Below, one piece after another: positions 44,971 through 55,800 of a stretch of DNA of 64,000 nucleotides. The stretch is from Phaseolus vulgaris (lineage: Eukaryota; Streptophyta; Magnoliopsida; Fabales; Fabaceae), in assembly GCF_000499845.2 (NCBI RefSeq), contig NC_023753.2, positions 15,329,030 through 15,393,029 on the forward strand, given 5' to 3'. Every line of letters starts with the position of its first letter. Positions within the stretch are counted from its first letter, which is position 1. The notes under the pieces are model-generated. The model searched no databases. It saw only the letters and a list, made by a program, of their open reading frames with translations, and was not told the DNA's origin. The translations under genes and the position numbers were made by a program.

Positions 44971-47900
44971 TTAGCTATAGTACAACTTCAGGTGTGTGGC
45001 GTTCCAGGTACGAGGGATCGCCCCCCCTTCCAACGTCTCCAAGCGATAGGCTCCGTTCCCGAGTGCCTCGGTTATTCTGAACGGTCCAGTCCACTTGGGC
45101 GATAGCTTATTCTCCATCTCGTACTGGTGGGCCTTTCTCATCACCAGATTGCCTTCTCTAAACTGCCTTGGCATCACCTTTGAGTTGTACCTTCGCTCGA
45201 CCCTTCTCTTCACCGCCTCAGCCTTCAGCCTTGCCTCCTCCCTGACTTCGTCCAGCAGATCCAGGTTCAGTCTTCTCTCTTCATTCGAGTCTTCCTCTAC
45301 AAAGTTCTGGAATCTCGGCGAGCTCTCCTGAATCTCGACTGGAATCATGGCATCACACCCATAGACCAAGCTAAACGGGGTCTCATGGGTTCCTGACTGC
45401 TCGGTGGTGTGGTACGCCCAAACTATTCGGGGTACCTCCTCAGCCCAACTTCCCTTGGCTTTCTCGAGCCTTCTCTTCAAACCTCTCAGCAACACCCGGT
45501 TGGCCGACTCCACCTGGCCATTAGTCTGAGGGTGCTCGACGGATGCAAACACTTGCTGAATTCCGACCCCTTCGCAAAGCTTTTTCAACAGGTGGCTCGC
45601 AAACTGAGTCCCATTATCTGATACCAGGCGCTTAGGCACTCCAAACCGGCACACAATATTCTTCCATACAAAGCCTTCGATCTTGTGCGCGGTGATCTGG
45701 GCCACTGGTTCTGCTTCAATCCACTTGGTGAAGTACTCAATCGCCACCACCAAGTACTTCATCTGCCTGATCGCCAGTGGAAAAGGTCCCAGGATGTCGA
45801 TTCCCCAAGTATGAAACGGCCAAGGGCTATAGATTGACTTCAACTCCTCGGGAGGTGCCTTGTGCCAATCGGCGTGCTGCTGGCATTGTTTGCAGCATTG
45901 GGCATACTTCTTGCAATCTTCTCTCATGGATGGCCAATAGTAGCCTGCACGGAGAGTCCTCGCGGCCAGAGCTCGACCCCCGACGTGACTTCCACATATT
46001 CCTTCGTGGAGCTCTGCCATAATCCTCGTGCACTTCTCGCCGTGTATACATTCCAGGAGTGGGTGAGTGAACCCAAACCTGTACAGATCGCCATCAATTA
46101 GTGTATACTTGCTGGAATTTTTCTTTACCTTCCTAGCTTCTGTTGGATCCAACGGGAGGAGACCATCTGCCAAGCACCGCTTGTACTGTGTTATCCAAGT
46201 GTCTGGCTCATGGGTGGCGCAGACCTGCATCACGTCCACCTTCTCTCCTCGACAAGCTCTGACTCTCGGCGATCTCAGAGTTTCTTGCGTCAAAGATTTA
46301 TGGCTTCTCGCTGCTCTCTCCGTCGACCTGCTTATCTGAAGGACCAGGTGATCTGCTACAAATGCCCTCGGCGTCTTCAAAGTTTCTTGAATCACTGTCC
46401 TCTGCCTACCCCCCTTGCCTGAGCTGGCGAGCTTAGCAAGCAAGTCAGCTCGGGCATTCTGTTCTCGGGGCACATGCACCACTTCAAAAGAGGCAAAGGA
46501 ACTCTTCAATTCCTGCACATACGCCAAGTAAGCCGCCATTTGTGGATCTTTAGCCTGGACCTCGCCTGTTACTTGCCCTGTGACTAGCAGCGAGTCACTC
46601 TTAGCCATCAGCACTCTGGCTCCCATTTCCTTAGCCAGCAGAATCCCGGCGATCAGCGCCTCGTACTCTGCTTGATTGTTGCTGGCTTTGAAGGCGAATC
46701 TCAACGATTGTTCGATCAGCACGCCGTTGGGTCCTTCCAATATGACTCCAGCACCGCTACCCTGCTGGTTTGACGATCCATCCACCGAGAGTACCCAACG
46801 GAAATCATCTCCTTCAACCCGCGTCGCCTCTGAAGAGAGCTCGACTACAAAATCTGCAAAAATTTGCCCTTTGATCGGGCCTCGAGGCTCATATTTAATG
46901 TCAAACTCTGACAACTCGACTGCCCACTTCACCATTCTTCCTGCAACGTCAGGTTTCTTCAAGACCTTCTGGATGGGCAGGTCAGTCATCACCAGTATTG
47001 TGAAACTGTGGAAGTAGTGGCGCAACCTCCTCGCCGAAAACACCACAGCCAAAGCAGCCTTCTCCAGGGCCTGATATCTCGTTTCTGGGCCCTGCAACAC
47101 TTTACTCACGAAATAAATAGGCTTCTGAGCCTGATCCTGGTCCTGGGCGAGCACCGCACTCACCGCCCTCTCAGTCACAGCGAAATACAACCTGAGAGGG
47201 ATTCCCGCCAGTGGTTTGCACAGAACCGGCGGGCTCGCCAAATATTCCTTCAGCTTGACGAAAGCTTCCTCGCACTCTTTCGTCCAAGCGAACTTGTTAT
47301 TGCGCCGCAGACACTGGAAATAGGGATGTCCCTTTTCTCCGCTCGCTGACACGAAGCGGGATAGGGCCGCCATCCGACCCGTCAGCTGCTGGACTTCTTT
47401 CACTGTAGTCGGGCTTCTCATCGCCAAGATGGCGGCACACTTGTCCGGGTTGGCCTCTATCCCTCTTTCAGTCAAGAGAAAACCCAAAAATTTTCCAGCC
47501 TCCACGCCGAAAATGCATTTCTCCGGGTTGAGCTTCAACTTGAACTTGGCGATCGTCGTGAACAATTCTTCCAAGTCTGCAACGTGCTTGCTTTTCTCCT
47601 GCGAGGTCACGACCATGTCATCGACGTAAGCTTGCACGTTCCTTCCCAGCATTGGTGCAAGTACTCGGTCCATCAGCCTCTGGTACGTGGCCCCCGCATT
47701 CTTCAGCCCAAACGGCATCACCTTATAGCAGTAGCACGACCTCTCCGTCATGAAGGCTGTTTTTTCTTCATCCATGGGATGCATCTTGATCTGATTATAG
47801 CCCGAGAAGGCGTCCAGGAAACTCAGCAGTTTGCACCCTGCAGCACTATCAACCAGGGCATCAATGCTTGGTAAAGGATACGAATCCTTTGGGCAAGCCT

Positions 47901-50466
47901 TATTCAGGTCGGTGAAATCGACGCACATGCGCCATTTCCCGTTGCTCTTCTTCACCAGCACGACATTCGCCAACCACTCAGGGTACTGGACTTCCCTGAT
48001 GTGGCCTGCAGCGAGGAGTTTCTGGGTCTCATCCTTGATCGCCTGCCTCCTCTCTTCATTAAATTTCCTCCTTCTTTGCCGCACTGGTCTCACCATGTTG
48101 TCCATCGCCAGATGATGGCACAAGAAGTCGGGATCGATCCCGGGCATGTCCGAAGCGGACCAGGCAAACGCGTCCAGATGCCGTTCAATCACCTTGGCGA
48201 TCTGGTCCTGGAGATCGACCTCCAGAGATCTTCCGAGCTTGAAAACCTTCCCCCCGATCTCCTTCTCGAGCCACTGCTCGACGGGCTTGGGCCTTGATTC
48301 TCTGGCGATCACCGCCTTGGTGATTCCCAGCTCCCTTGCTTCCTCCGGGCGATTCCGCGCCTCTTCTTCCTCCAGGCCAGCATTCCCCTCCCCCAGCTCA
48401 GCATCTACCATCTCTACATCCCTTCCGGCGGCCTCCTCCATCACCGGCGGTCTGGGCTTCACACCGGGAGGTGGGGTGGTTGTAACATAGCTAACTGATC
48501 TTTTATTTTTCAGGCTATTTTCATAGCACCTTTTCGCTTCCTTCTGATCAGACTTTATCGTGATTACCACCCCTTCCATGGACGGCAGCTTCACCTTCAT
48601 GTGCCGAGTCGATGGAATTGCGCCGATCCTGTTAAGGGTGGGCCTTCCCAGCAGGATGTTATATGCTGAAGGGGCGTTTACGATGAGGTACTTGATTTTC
48701 TCCGTCCTTGACCCAGCCTCATCGGTAAACGTGGTTCTCAGCTCAATGTACCCCCTGACCTCCACCTGGTCGCCAGCGAACCCATACAAGCACCCTCCAT
48801 AGGGCCTTAGCTGGTCAAGGGGCAATTCTAACTGCGTGAAAGTCGGCCAGAACATCACGTCTGCCGAACTTCCTTGGTCCACCAGAACTCGGTGGACCTT
48901 CCTCCCCGCCGTGATCAATGAAATAACAATGGGATCGTTTTCATGAGGCACAACGTCCCGAAGATCCTGCTTGGTGAACGTAATGTCCACTTCGGGCGAG
49001 TGATCTTCAAACATGTCTACTGACATCACCGATCGCGCGTACTTTTTCCTCTGCGACGCGGTGCATCCACCACCTGAGAAACCCCCTGTAATGGTGTGGA
49101 TCTCCCCATGGATAGGCATCTCGTGTTGTTGGGCTTCTCCACCTGCCGGCTGGGAACTCGACGCTCCTCCGGTCCTTCTGTCCAGCAGATAGTCGTTTAG
49201 GAACCCGCTCTTAACCAGATTGTCGAGCTGGTACCCTAAAGACAAACACGAGTCCAGGTTGTGGCCAAAGCACTGGTGGAACTCACACCAGACATCCGGC
49301 TTCGACCCTAGCACCTTGTCGCCCACCTTCTCGGGCGCCTTCAACCTAGCAGATATGTTAGGGATAGCGATCAGGTCCGCTAGTCCCATGACGAATTTGT
49401 GCTTAGGCGGGCGATTGTATTCCCGGCGTGCTGGTTGTTGGCGTGCTGGCGGTTGGCGCGCTTGGCTTCTTCCCTTATTTCTCCTATCGTAAGGATAGCG
49501 AGTCCTTTGATCCTTTCTGGCCGCCGCTGCCGTTTCCAGCACCCTCTGTGGCTGGATCCTGGTCTGGGCGCGTGGCCTGACGGGAGCCACACTGCCTCTC
49601 TTCTCGGCGACCTCACTCTCGTCGGCGATGTGAGCCACCGCAAGTCGCCTGACTTCAGCAAACGTCGCTGGATGAGCCCTGATCAAGGCTTCGCAGAATG
49701 GCCCTAGCTGCACGCCCTTCTTGAAGGCATAAACCAGCATTTCTTCATCCTTGGCCGGCGATCTGACCATCTGTGCTCCGAAGCGATTGAGGTAGTCTCT
49801 GAGGGACTCCCCCTGGTACTGCCTTATATCAAACAGATCATAGGACACCCTGGGCGGTGCCTTGTTCACAATATACTGCTCGACAAAGATTTTCGAGAAT
49901 TGCTGAAAATTAGTTATGTGGCCATTAGGCAGGCTCACAAACCACTCCATCGCCGTTCCCTGGAGCGTGCTCACGAACATCTTACAATAGACAGCATCCG
50001 ACCCCCCTGACAGCATCATCTGTGTATGGAACGTGGTCAGATGAGCCTCTGGATCTTCCACGCCAGTAAAAACAGCTTTAACCGGGACCACGCTCGTGGG
50101 AATTGGCATGTCGGTAATCGCCTGAATGAAAGGCATTGGGAAAACACGAGGCGGCGTCGACGGTGCCACCTCTTCAGCAGAAGAACGAACCTGCTGCTCC
50201 TGAAGAGCTCGACGTAGCTCCTCAGCTACCTTGCTGAGCTCCTCGTTTCTGGCGCGAGAGGCGACCAGGTCTTCATGTATCCTGGCCTGCTCGACGCGCG
50301 AGGCTTCTACAGTGGCCTGCAATGAGCGCATCATTTCTGCCATCTGCGCCATGGTCATGGCGGCGTCGCCTTCAGCTGCGACGGGAGCCACGGGACTGGA
50401 ACGATTGCTTCTCATCTTTCTCATCAACTTCAGCGAACCGCAGAAATACAGCAAATAACACTTCAA
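44971..50466 (-). CDS. Element D gag-pol polyprotein, intact (1831 codons open)
   Basis: One frame without stop. The upstream Met at 50466 opens it, but MRKMRS at 50424 is the likelier start, shared with B. Numbering from 50466: gag core about 130-290, C-H-H-C knuckle C394-H397-H402-C407, protease D530-Q-G (DQGSS), RT about 790-1000 with YVDD 947-950, first RNase H about 1080-1210, second (archaeal-like) RNase H about 1221-1345 with D1229, E1267, D1291 and D1341, integrase zinc part H1487/H1494/C1525/C1528, and catalytic D1557, D1617, E1653 (35 residues between the last two). Two RNase H domains are a known mark of the Tat lineage. All core catalytic residues are present, so this copy could in principle be functional. 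No gag/pol frameshift is seen. Confidence 0.95.
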   Translation of the reverse strand: MKCYLLYFCGSLKLMRKMRSNRSSPVAPVAAEGDAAMTMAQMAEMMRSLQATVEASRVEQARIHEDLVASRARNEELSKVAEELRRALQEQQVRSSAEEVAPSTPPRVFPMPFIQAITDMPIPTSVVPVKAVFTGVEDPEAHLTTFHTQMMLSGGSDAVYCKMFVSTLQGTAMEWFVSLPNGHITNFQQFSKIFVEQYIVNKAPPRVSYDLFDIRQYQGESLRDYLNRFGAQMVRSPAKDEEMLVYAFKKGVQLGPFCEALIRAHPATFAEVRRLAVAHIADESEVAEKRGSVAPVRPRAQTRIQPQRVLETAAAARKDQRTRYPYDRRNKGRSQARQPPARQQPARREYNRPPKHKFVMGLADLIAIPNISARLKAPEKVGDKVLGSKPDVWCEFHQCFGHNLDSCLSLGYQLDNLVKSGFLNDYLLDRRTGGASSSQPAGGEAQQHEMPIHGEIHTITGGFSGGGCTASQRKKYARSVMSVDMFEDHSPEVDITFTKQDLRDVVPHENDPIVISLITAGRKVHRVLVDQGSSADVMFWPTFTQLELPLDQLRPYGGCLYGFAGDQVEVRGYIELRTTFTDEAGSRTEKIKYLIVNAPSAYNILLGRPTLNRIGAIPSTRHMKVKLPSMEGVVITIKSDQKEAKRCYENSLKNKRSVSYVTTTPPPGVKPRPPVMEEAAGRDVEMVDAELGEGNAGLEEEEARNRPEEARELGITKAVIARESRPKPVEQWLEKEIGGKVFKLGRSLEVDLQDQIAKVIERHLDAFAWSASDMPGIDPDFLCHHLAMDNMVRPVRQRRRKFNEERRQAIKDETQKLLAAGHIREVQYPEWLANVVLVKKSNGKWRMCVDFTDLNKACPKDSYPLPSIDALVDSAAGCKLLSFLDAFSGYNQIKMHPMDEEKTAFMTERSCYCYKVMPFGLKNAGATYQRLMDRVLAPMLGRNVQAYVDDMVVTSQEKSKHVADLEELFTTIAKFKLKLNPEKCIFGVEAGKFLGFLLTERGIEANPDKCAAILAMRSPTTVKEVQQLTGRMAALSRFVSASGEKGHPYFQCLRRNNKFAWTKECEEAFVKLKEYLASPPVLCKPLAGIPLRLYFAVTERAVSAVLAQDQDQAQKPIYFVSKVLQGPETRYQALEKAALAVVFSARRLRHYFHSFTILVMTDLPIQKVLKKPDVAGRMVKWAVELSEFDIKYEPRGPIKGQIFADFVVELSSEATRVEGDDFRWVLSVDGSSNQQGSGAGVILEGPNGVLIEQSLRFAFKASNNQAEYEALIAGILLAKEMGARVLMAKSDSLLVTGQVTGEVQAKDPQMAAYLAYVQELKSSFASFEVVHVPREQNARADLLAKLASSGKGGRQRTVIQETLKTPRAFVADHLVLQISRSTERAARSHKSLTQETLRSPRVRACRGEKVDVMQVCATHEPDTWITQYKRCLADGLLPLDPTEARKVKKNSSKYTLIDGDLYRFGFTHPLLECIHGEKCTRIMAELHEGICGSHVGGRALAARTLRAGYYWPSMREDCKKYAQCCKQCQQHADWHKAPPEELKSIYSPWPFHTWGIDILGPFPLAIRQMKYLVVAIEYFTKWIEAEPVAQITAHKIEGFVWKNIVCRFGVPKRLVSDNGTQFASHLLKKLCEGVGIQQVFASVEHPQTNGQVESANRVLLRGLKRRLEKAKGSWAEEVPRIVWAYHTTEQSGTHETPFSLVYGCDAMIPVEIQESSPRFQNFVEEDSNEERRLNLDLLDEVREEARLKAEAVKRRVERRYNSKVMPRQFREGNLVMRKAHQYEMENKLSPKWTGPFRITEALGNGAYRLETLEGGAIPRTWNATHLKLYYS

Positions 50467-50758
50467 CCACGAACGAACCAGCGATCAATCGGGGAAAACT
50501 CAAGAAACTGCGCAAGAACCCAAAAACACCGCAAACCTTCGCAGAAAACCACCAAAGAACTCGAACCTCCACCAGACAGATTGCGCGCAAGCACCAAAAG
50601 ACCTCACTCCACCGATTGAAAGACAAACAAACGGCACAAACACAAACTTCACCAAACGAAACTCAAAGAAACTGCCAACGACGGTTGCACCAGCACACAA
50701 CCGCGCAGAAAACCTCGAAAAACTCCACGAACTCACGCTGTGGATGGGAGCACGTTTT

Positions 50759-50781
50759 ACACGGCCCCACGGTGGGCGCCT
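50759..50781 (-). other. Primer binding site of element D
   Basis: Minus strand AGGCGCCCACCGTGGGGCC, two bases after the 5' LTR, as in B. Its first base is A where element C has T. Confidence 0.75.
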
Positions 50782-50783
50782 GA

Positions 50784-51575
50784 TGATCCTGCCTGTTGAC
50801 CGGAGCGCTGGAGAATGCCTTGTCAAAGGATCGACGTGCGCGCCGCTTCTCACTTCCGTTCCTCCTCTGGATCTATCTCAAGAACCTGCAAAGAAACGAT
50901 ACGGCGCCGCTGCGGCCGATCGCACTCCGACGCTCAAGTCAGTGACAGTATCACCAAATACTAAGAACTGGAACCGTGCAAATCTCTCTCACAAACAGCT
51001 CTGTCACTCGCAAGCGTAAAGTGTACGAACTGAACGTGCGTACCTTAGGAAATCTGTTAGGAACTCTTATATACCTGGTGATTTTCTCTCTCCTGGCAGT
51101 TACTGACTTGGACACGTGGCTCGTATCCAACCGTACACGTGCCATCATCTGGAGGCTCCCTGACTTGGCGCTACTTCTACTCTTATTTTGGCTAAGTTAC
51201 CTATGCATGGTGCTGCCCAGTGCATAGCTAACTCAGGAGTGCGATCCCTACTGAAACTGGCGAGGTAGGGCCTTCATACACCTTCCCTGTGGTCTCGCCG
51301 GCCGCCTTCATAATCTGCTTCTCCTTTAACTTCGGCGATGTGCTTGTTCTGGCGATCTCCGACTGCCTGGTCGCCTGAGTCTGCATCTGGCGACTTCGTC
51401 CTCAACCTGGCGATCGCCTATTCTGGTAAGCTGGAAATCGGAACACGCCAACCTAACTATCGGTGACTACACGTGCCTCCCGACTTCCTTCCCGACTGTC
51501 AACCTGGCGCCTTGTCAACACGCCTACACCTTAGCAGGGTGCCACGTCATCGCATCCGACCATCAGGGCGGTACA
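50784..51575 (-). repeat. 5' LTR of element D
   Basis: 792 bp. On the minus strand TGTACCGCCCTG to GGATCA. Twin CACGTG at 51136-51141 and 51113-51118, and TATATAAG at 51073-51066. Confidence 0.96.
51066..51141 (-). promoter_or_regulatory. LTR promoter of element D: twin G-boxes and TATA box
   Basis: GGCACGTGTACGG, then GAGCCACGTGTCC, then CTTATATAC/TATATAAG, the same order and near-equal spacing as in element B. Confidence 0.6.
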
Positions 51576-51580
51576 ACAGG
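51576..51580 (+). repeat. Target site duplication of element D, right copy
   Basis: ACAGG, identical to 39371-39375. Confidence 0.93.
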
Positions 51581-54500
51581 GGAAGCAACATCAGCAAGCG
51601 AGGGTGCATGAGGCAAAGGAGGGAAAGAAGGTGCAGGGGAAACCTCGTCCTTATGCACCCAGGAAGGACCAGGGCAGGGGGCGTGCAAGGGAGAATAATG
51701 CACCCCCAAGATACGATTTCATGGTAGAGTTGACGGATCTGATCGCCCTTCCTACCATAGCTGCAAGACTCCGAGTACCAGAGAAGACAGATAAGGTACT
51801 CGGGAGGAAGAAAAACGAGTGGTGTGAGTTTCACCTAGCCTTTGGCCACACACTCCACTCCTGCTTGGCGTTGGGACACCAGCTGGCGGAGTTGGTAAAG
51901 TCTGGGTTCCTGGCAGATTACCTGCGGGAGGCGCAGGGTGATCGCGCATCAGGAGCCCAGGCAGGGGAACAGCAGCATGAAATCCCTGTGCACGGGGAGG
52001 TGCGAACGATTGTGGGAGGCTTCTCCGGTGGGGGGTGCATCGCATCACAAAGAAGAAGGTATGCTCGATCGGTTATAGCCGTGGACTCGGTAGACGAGGG
52101 CCATTTCCCCGAGGTAGACATCACTTTCAGGAAAGCTGATCTACAGGACGTTGTACCGCACGACAACGATCCTGTGGTCATCTCCCTCATCACAGCAGGA
52201 AGGCGAGTGCACAGAGTGCTCGTAGACCAAGGGAGCTCGGCAGACGTCATGTTCTGGCCGAAGTTCAACAAGTTGCAGCTGTTCCCCGATCAACTAAGGC
52301 CGTATACCGGGTGTCTTTATGGCTTTGCAGGGGATCAGGTAGAGGTGCGGGGGTACATTGAGCTGAGGACGACAGCCCGCACCGAAAAGATAAAATACTT
52401 GGTGGTGAACGCCCCTTCTGCGTACAACATCTTACTGGGAAGGCCAACACTCAATAGGTTGGGTGCAGTGCCATCGACGAGGCACATGAAGCTGAAGCTG
52501 CCGTCGATGGAGGGGACCGTAATAACCATCAAGTCAGATCAGGCTGAGGCTAGACGCTGTTATGAGAACAGCCTCAGGCAGAAGAGGAGCATATGCCATG
52601 TCTCCTCAACACCACCGCCAGGTGTGCTCGAAGAGCGATCGGTGGTTAGGGGAACGCATGGCGATCAGGAGATGGAGGATGCTACGCTGGGGGGCTCCCA
52701 GGTAGCTCAGGTGGAAGCGGAGGAGGAGGGCATGATCACTCCTCGCGAGTCAGGGATCGCGAGGGCGGTCATCGCCAGCGAGAGAAGACCCCACCCAGCT
52801 GAGCGGTGGGTAGAAGTACATATAAGGGGGAAAAGGTTCAAGTTGGGAGGATCGCTCGGTGAAGAAGAACGAAGGCTGATCGCCGGGGTGATCGAGAAGC
52901 ACATGGGCGCGTTCGCATGGTCAGCATCTGACATGCCAGGAATCGACCTTGACTTCCTTTGCCATCGCCTATCGATGGATCCTAAAGTTCGATCTGTGCG
53001 TCAGAGGCGAAGGAAATTCAACGAAGAAAGGAGGAAAGTGATCCACGACGAAGCGCAAAAGCTCCTTGCCGCAGGGCACATCAGGGAGACCCAGTACCCT
53101 GAGTGGCTAGCGAACGTGGTACTGGTGCAGAAGCCAAACGGCAAGTGGAGGATGTGCGTGGACTTCACTGACCTCAACAAGGCATGCCCCAAAGATTCTT
53201 ACCCTCTACCCAATATAGACGCTCTAGTGGATAGCGCATCAGGGGGGAAGCTACTCAGCTTCTTGGATGCATTCTCAGGATACAACCGGATCAGAATGCA
53301 CCCCAGGGATGAATGCAAGACCACATTCATGACTGAACGGTCTTGCTACTGCTACAAGGTAATGCCGTTCGGGCTGAAGAATGCGGGGGCTACCTACCAG
53401 CGACTTATGGATAGGGTGCTCTCGCCCATGCTTGGAAGGAACGTGCATGCATATGTAGATGACATGGTGGTCACATCCCGAGAGAAGGAGCATCATGTGG
53501 CCGATCTGGAGGAATTATTCACCACCATCGCCAAGTACAGGTTGAAGCTCAACCCTGAGAAATGTATTTTTGGTGTGGAGGCTGGGAAGTTCTTGGGTTT
53601 CCTCCTGACAGAGCGTGGAATCGAAGCTAATCCAGAGAAGTGCGCAGCAATCGTGGCGATGAGGAGTCCAACGACGGTGAAGGAGGTGCAGCAACTCACC
53701 AGTCGGTTTGCAGCATTATCCCGGTTTATGTCCGCTGGAGGGGAGAAAGGTCATTTGTACTTCCAGTGTCTTAAGCGCAACAGCAGATTCCTTTGGACAC
53801 AGGAGTGCGAGGAGGCCTTCATCAAGTTGAAGGAGTACCTGGCAAGCCCACCGGTCTTGCGTAAACCACAAGTGGGCACCCCTCTTCGTCTATACTTTGC
53901 TGTGACGGAGAGAGCAGTCAGTTCAGTCCTGGTGCAAGAGCAAGATCAGGTTCAGAAGCTTGTGTACTTTGTGAGTAAGGTACTGCAAGGCCCTGAAACA
54001 AGGTACCAAGCCCTCGAGAAGGCTGCCCTGGCGGTGGTATTTTCAGCGAGAAGACTCAGACATTATTTCCACAGCTTCACAATAGTGGTAATGACAGATT
54101 TGCCCATCCAAAAGGTGCTAAAGAAACCAGACGTAGCGGGAAGGATGGTCAAGTGGGCGGTGGAATTGTCAGAGTTCGACATTCAGTACGAGCCCCGAGG
54201 ACCGATAAAGGAGCAGGTGTTCGCCGACTTTGTGGTCGAGCTGTCGTCGGTCGCGACACCTTCAGAAGGTTTAGACTTCCGATGGGTATTATCAGTGGAT
54301 GGCTCCTCCAATCAGCATGGGAGCGTTGCTGGGGTCATTTTGGAAGGCCCGAACGGAGTGCTGATCGAGCAGTCCCTCCGCTTTTCCTTCAAGGCTAGCA
54401 ACAATCAGGCGAAGTATGAAGCCCTGATCGCAGGAATGTTGCTAGCAGGAGAAATGGAGCAAGAAGTCTGGTTGCTAAGAGTGACTCTTTGCTAGTCACC

Positions 54501-55510
54501 GGGCAAGTTACAGGGGAGTTCCAGGCGAAAGATCCCCAGATGGCAACTTACCTAGAATACGTACAGCTCCTGAAGACGTCCTTCACCGAGTTTGAACTAG
54601 TTCATGTGCCGAGAGAGCAAAATGCTAGAGCAGACCTGCTTGCCAAGCTGGCCAGCTCAGGCAAGGGGGGAAAACAGAGGACCGTCATTCAGGAGACCTT
54701 GAAGGTACCGCGAGTATTCGTGTCAGACAATCAGGTACTTCAAGTGTACAAATCGATGGAGCGTCTGACGATCGGTCATCGTTCACTGACTCAAGAGACG
54801 TTGAAAGCGCCGAGGGTTAGAGCGCGACCGACAAAGACCGATGAGGCGATGGAAGTCTGCGCTGTTAGGGAGCCCGACACGTGGATAACACCGTACCAGT
54901 TGTACTTAGAAGATGGTGTACTCCCACTTGACCCGACAGAGGCAAAAAGAATAAAGAGGAGCTCGAGTAAGTTTACTTTGATTGATGGGAACCTGTTTAG
55001 ATTTGGGTTTTCTCATCCTGTGCAGATCTGCGTGTATGGCGAGCAATGCACTAGACTTATGTCAGAGCTACACGAGGGGGTATGCGGAAGTCATGTAGGT
55101 GGTCGTGCTTTGGCAAGTAGGATCCTCCGCGGGGTAGTACTGGCCAACGCTGAAGGAAGACTGCGTGAGGTATGCTCAGCGTTGCAAACAGTATCAACTT
55201 CACGCAGACTGGCATAAGGCACCTCCCGAGGAGTTGAAGTCCATCCATAGCCCGTGGCCATTTCACACATGGGGAATCGACATCCTAGGACCTTTTCCCC
55301 TGGTGATAAGGCAGATGAAGTTCCTCATCGTGGCCATCGAGTATTTCACCAAGTGGGTGGAGGCAGAACCAGTCGCGCACATCACCTCACAGAAAGTCGA
55401 GCACTTTGTTTGGAAGAACATTGTCTGTCGTTTCGGAGTACCCAAGAGGCTGGTCTCCGACAATCCCCAGAACGTGGAACGCCACCCACTTGAAATTTTA
55501 TTTCAGTTAA
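51581..55510 (+). pseudogene. Element C gag end to integrase, with an internal integrase deletion
   Basis: Resumes the gag frame exactly where D interrupted it. Contains the knuckle WCEFHLAFGHTLHSC near 51820, protease VDQGSS near 52225, RT with YVDDMV near 53455, the first RNase H near 53950-54240 and the second from SVDGSSNQ near 54295. Frameshifts lie near 54450 and 55130. The integrase begins (H-H near 55070-55090, WGIDILGPF near 55273, LVSDN near 55452), but at 55464/55465 the sequence jumps to the last codons of pol. About 600 bp, with the catalytic Glu and the integrase C-terminal domain, are missing relative to D. The stop is at 55508-55510. Confidence 0.93.
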
Positions 55511-55581
55511 GTTGTAAAGTAGTTGCGTTCTCGCGCTAAAGGCACACTCAGTGTATATACTGAAAACAGTTGAACAGATAA

Positions 55582-55630
55582 GGGGGCACTCTTTTCCCTA
55601 AGGTGGGTTTTTAACGAGGCCACCCAATGA
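55582..55630 (+). promoter_or_regulatory. Conserved post-pol box of element C
   Basis: GGGGGCACTCTTTTCCC, GTGGG, TTTTTAACGAGGCCACCCAATGAA. The AATAAA of the other copies is AATGAA here. Confidence 0.6.
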
Positions 55631-55669
55631 AAAGATTATCAGCATATCAAGTGTGCGAGAGTTTTCAAG

Positions 55670-55800
55670 TTAAAATCCTCCTCGCCCCAGGTGCGAGTGC
55701 AGGTGATCGGTTAGGCCTTATTCGCCCTAGGCGCGAGTATGGGCGCTAATCTAAGTCCTCCTCACCCCAGGCGTGAGTGCAGGCGACTAGGGTTTGAAAA
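55670..55800 (+). repeat. Degenerate spacer repeats of element C
   Basis: Three diverged units with CTCGCCCCAGGTGCGAGTGC, TTCGCCCTAGGCGCGAGTAT and CTCACCCCAGGCGTGAGTGC, the counterpart of the spacer repeats in A, B and D. From 55800 to 56480 I see no gene. Confidence 0.65.

Larger units (their letters stand above)
39376..51575 (-). mobile_element. Element D: young full-length Tat-type Ty3/gypsy retrotransposon (12.2 kb)
   Basis: On the minus strand: 5' LTR 51575-50784, PBS, gag-pol 50466-44971, spacer with tandem repeats, antisense gene on the plus strand 40764-43398, PPT near 40183-40172, 3' LTR 40167-39376. The target duplication ACAGG is perfect. I counted only about 4 differences in 792 bp between the LTRs (0.5%), so insertion is recent, and gag-pol has no stop or frameshift. 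The only lesion I see is one TAA in the antisense gene. It is inserted into the gag of element C. Confidence 0.97.
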
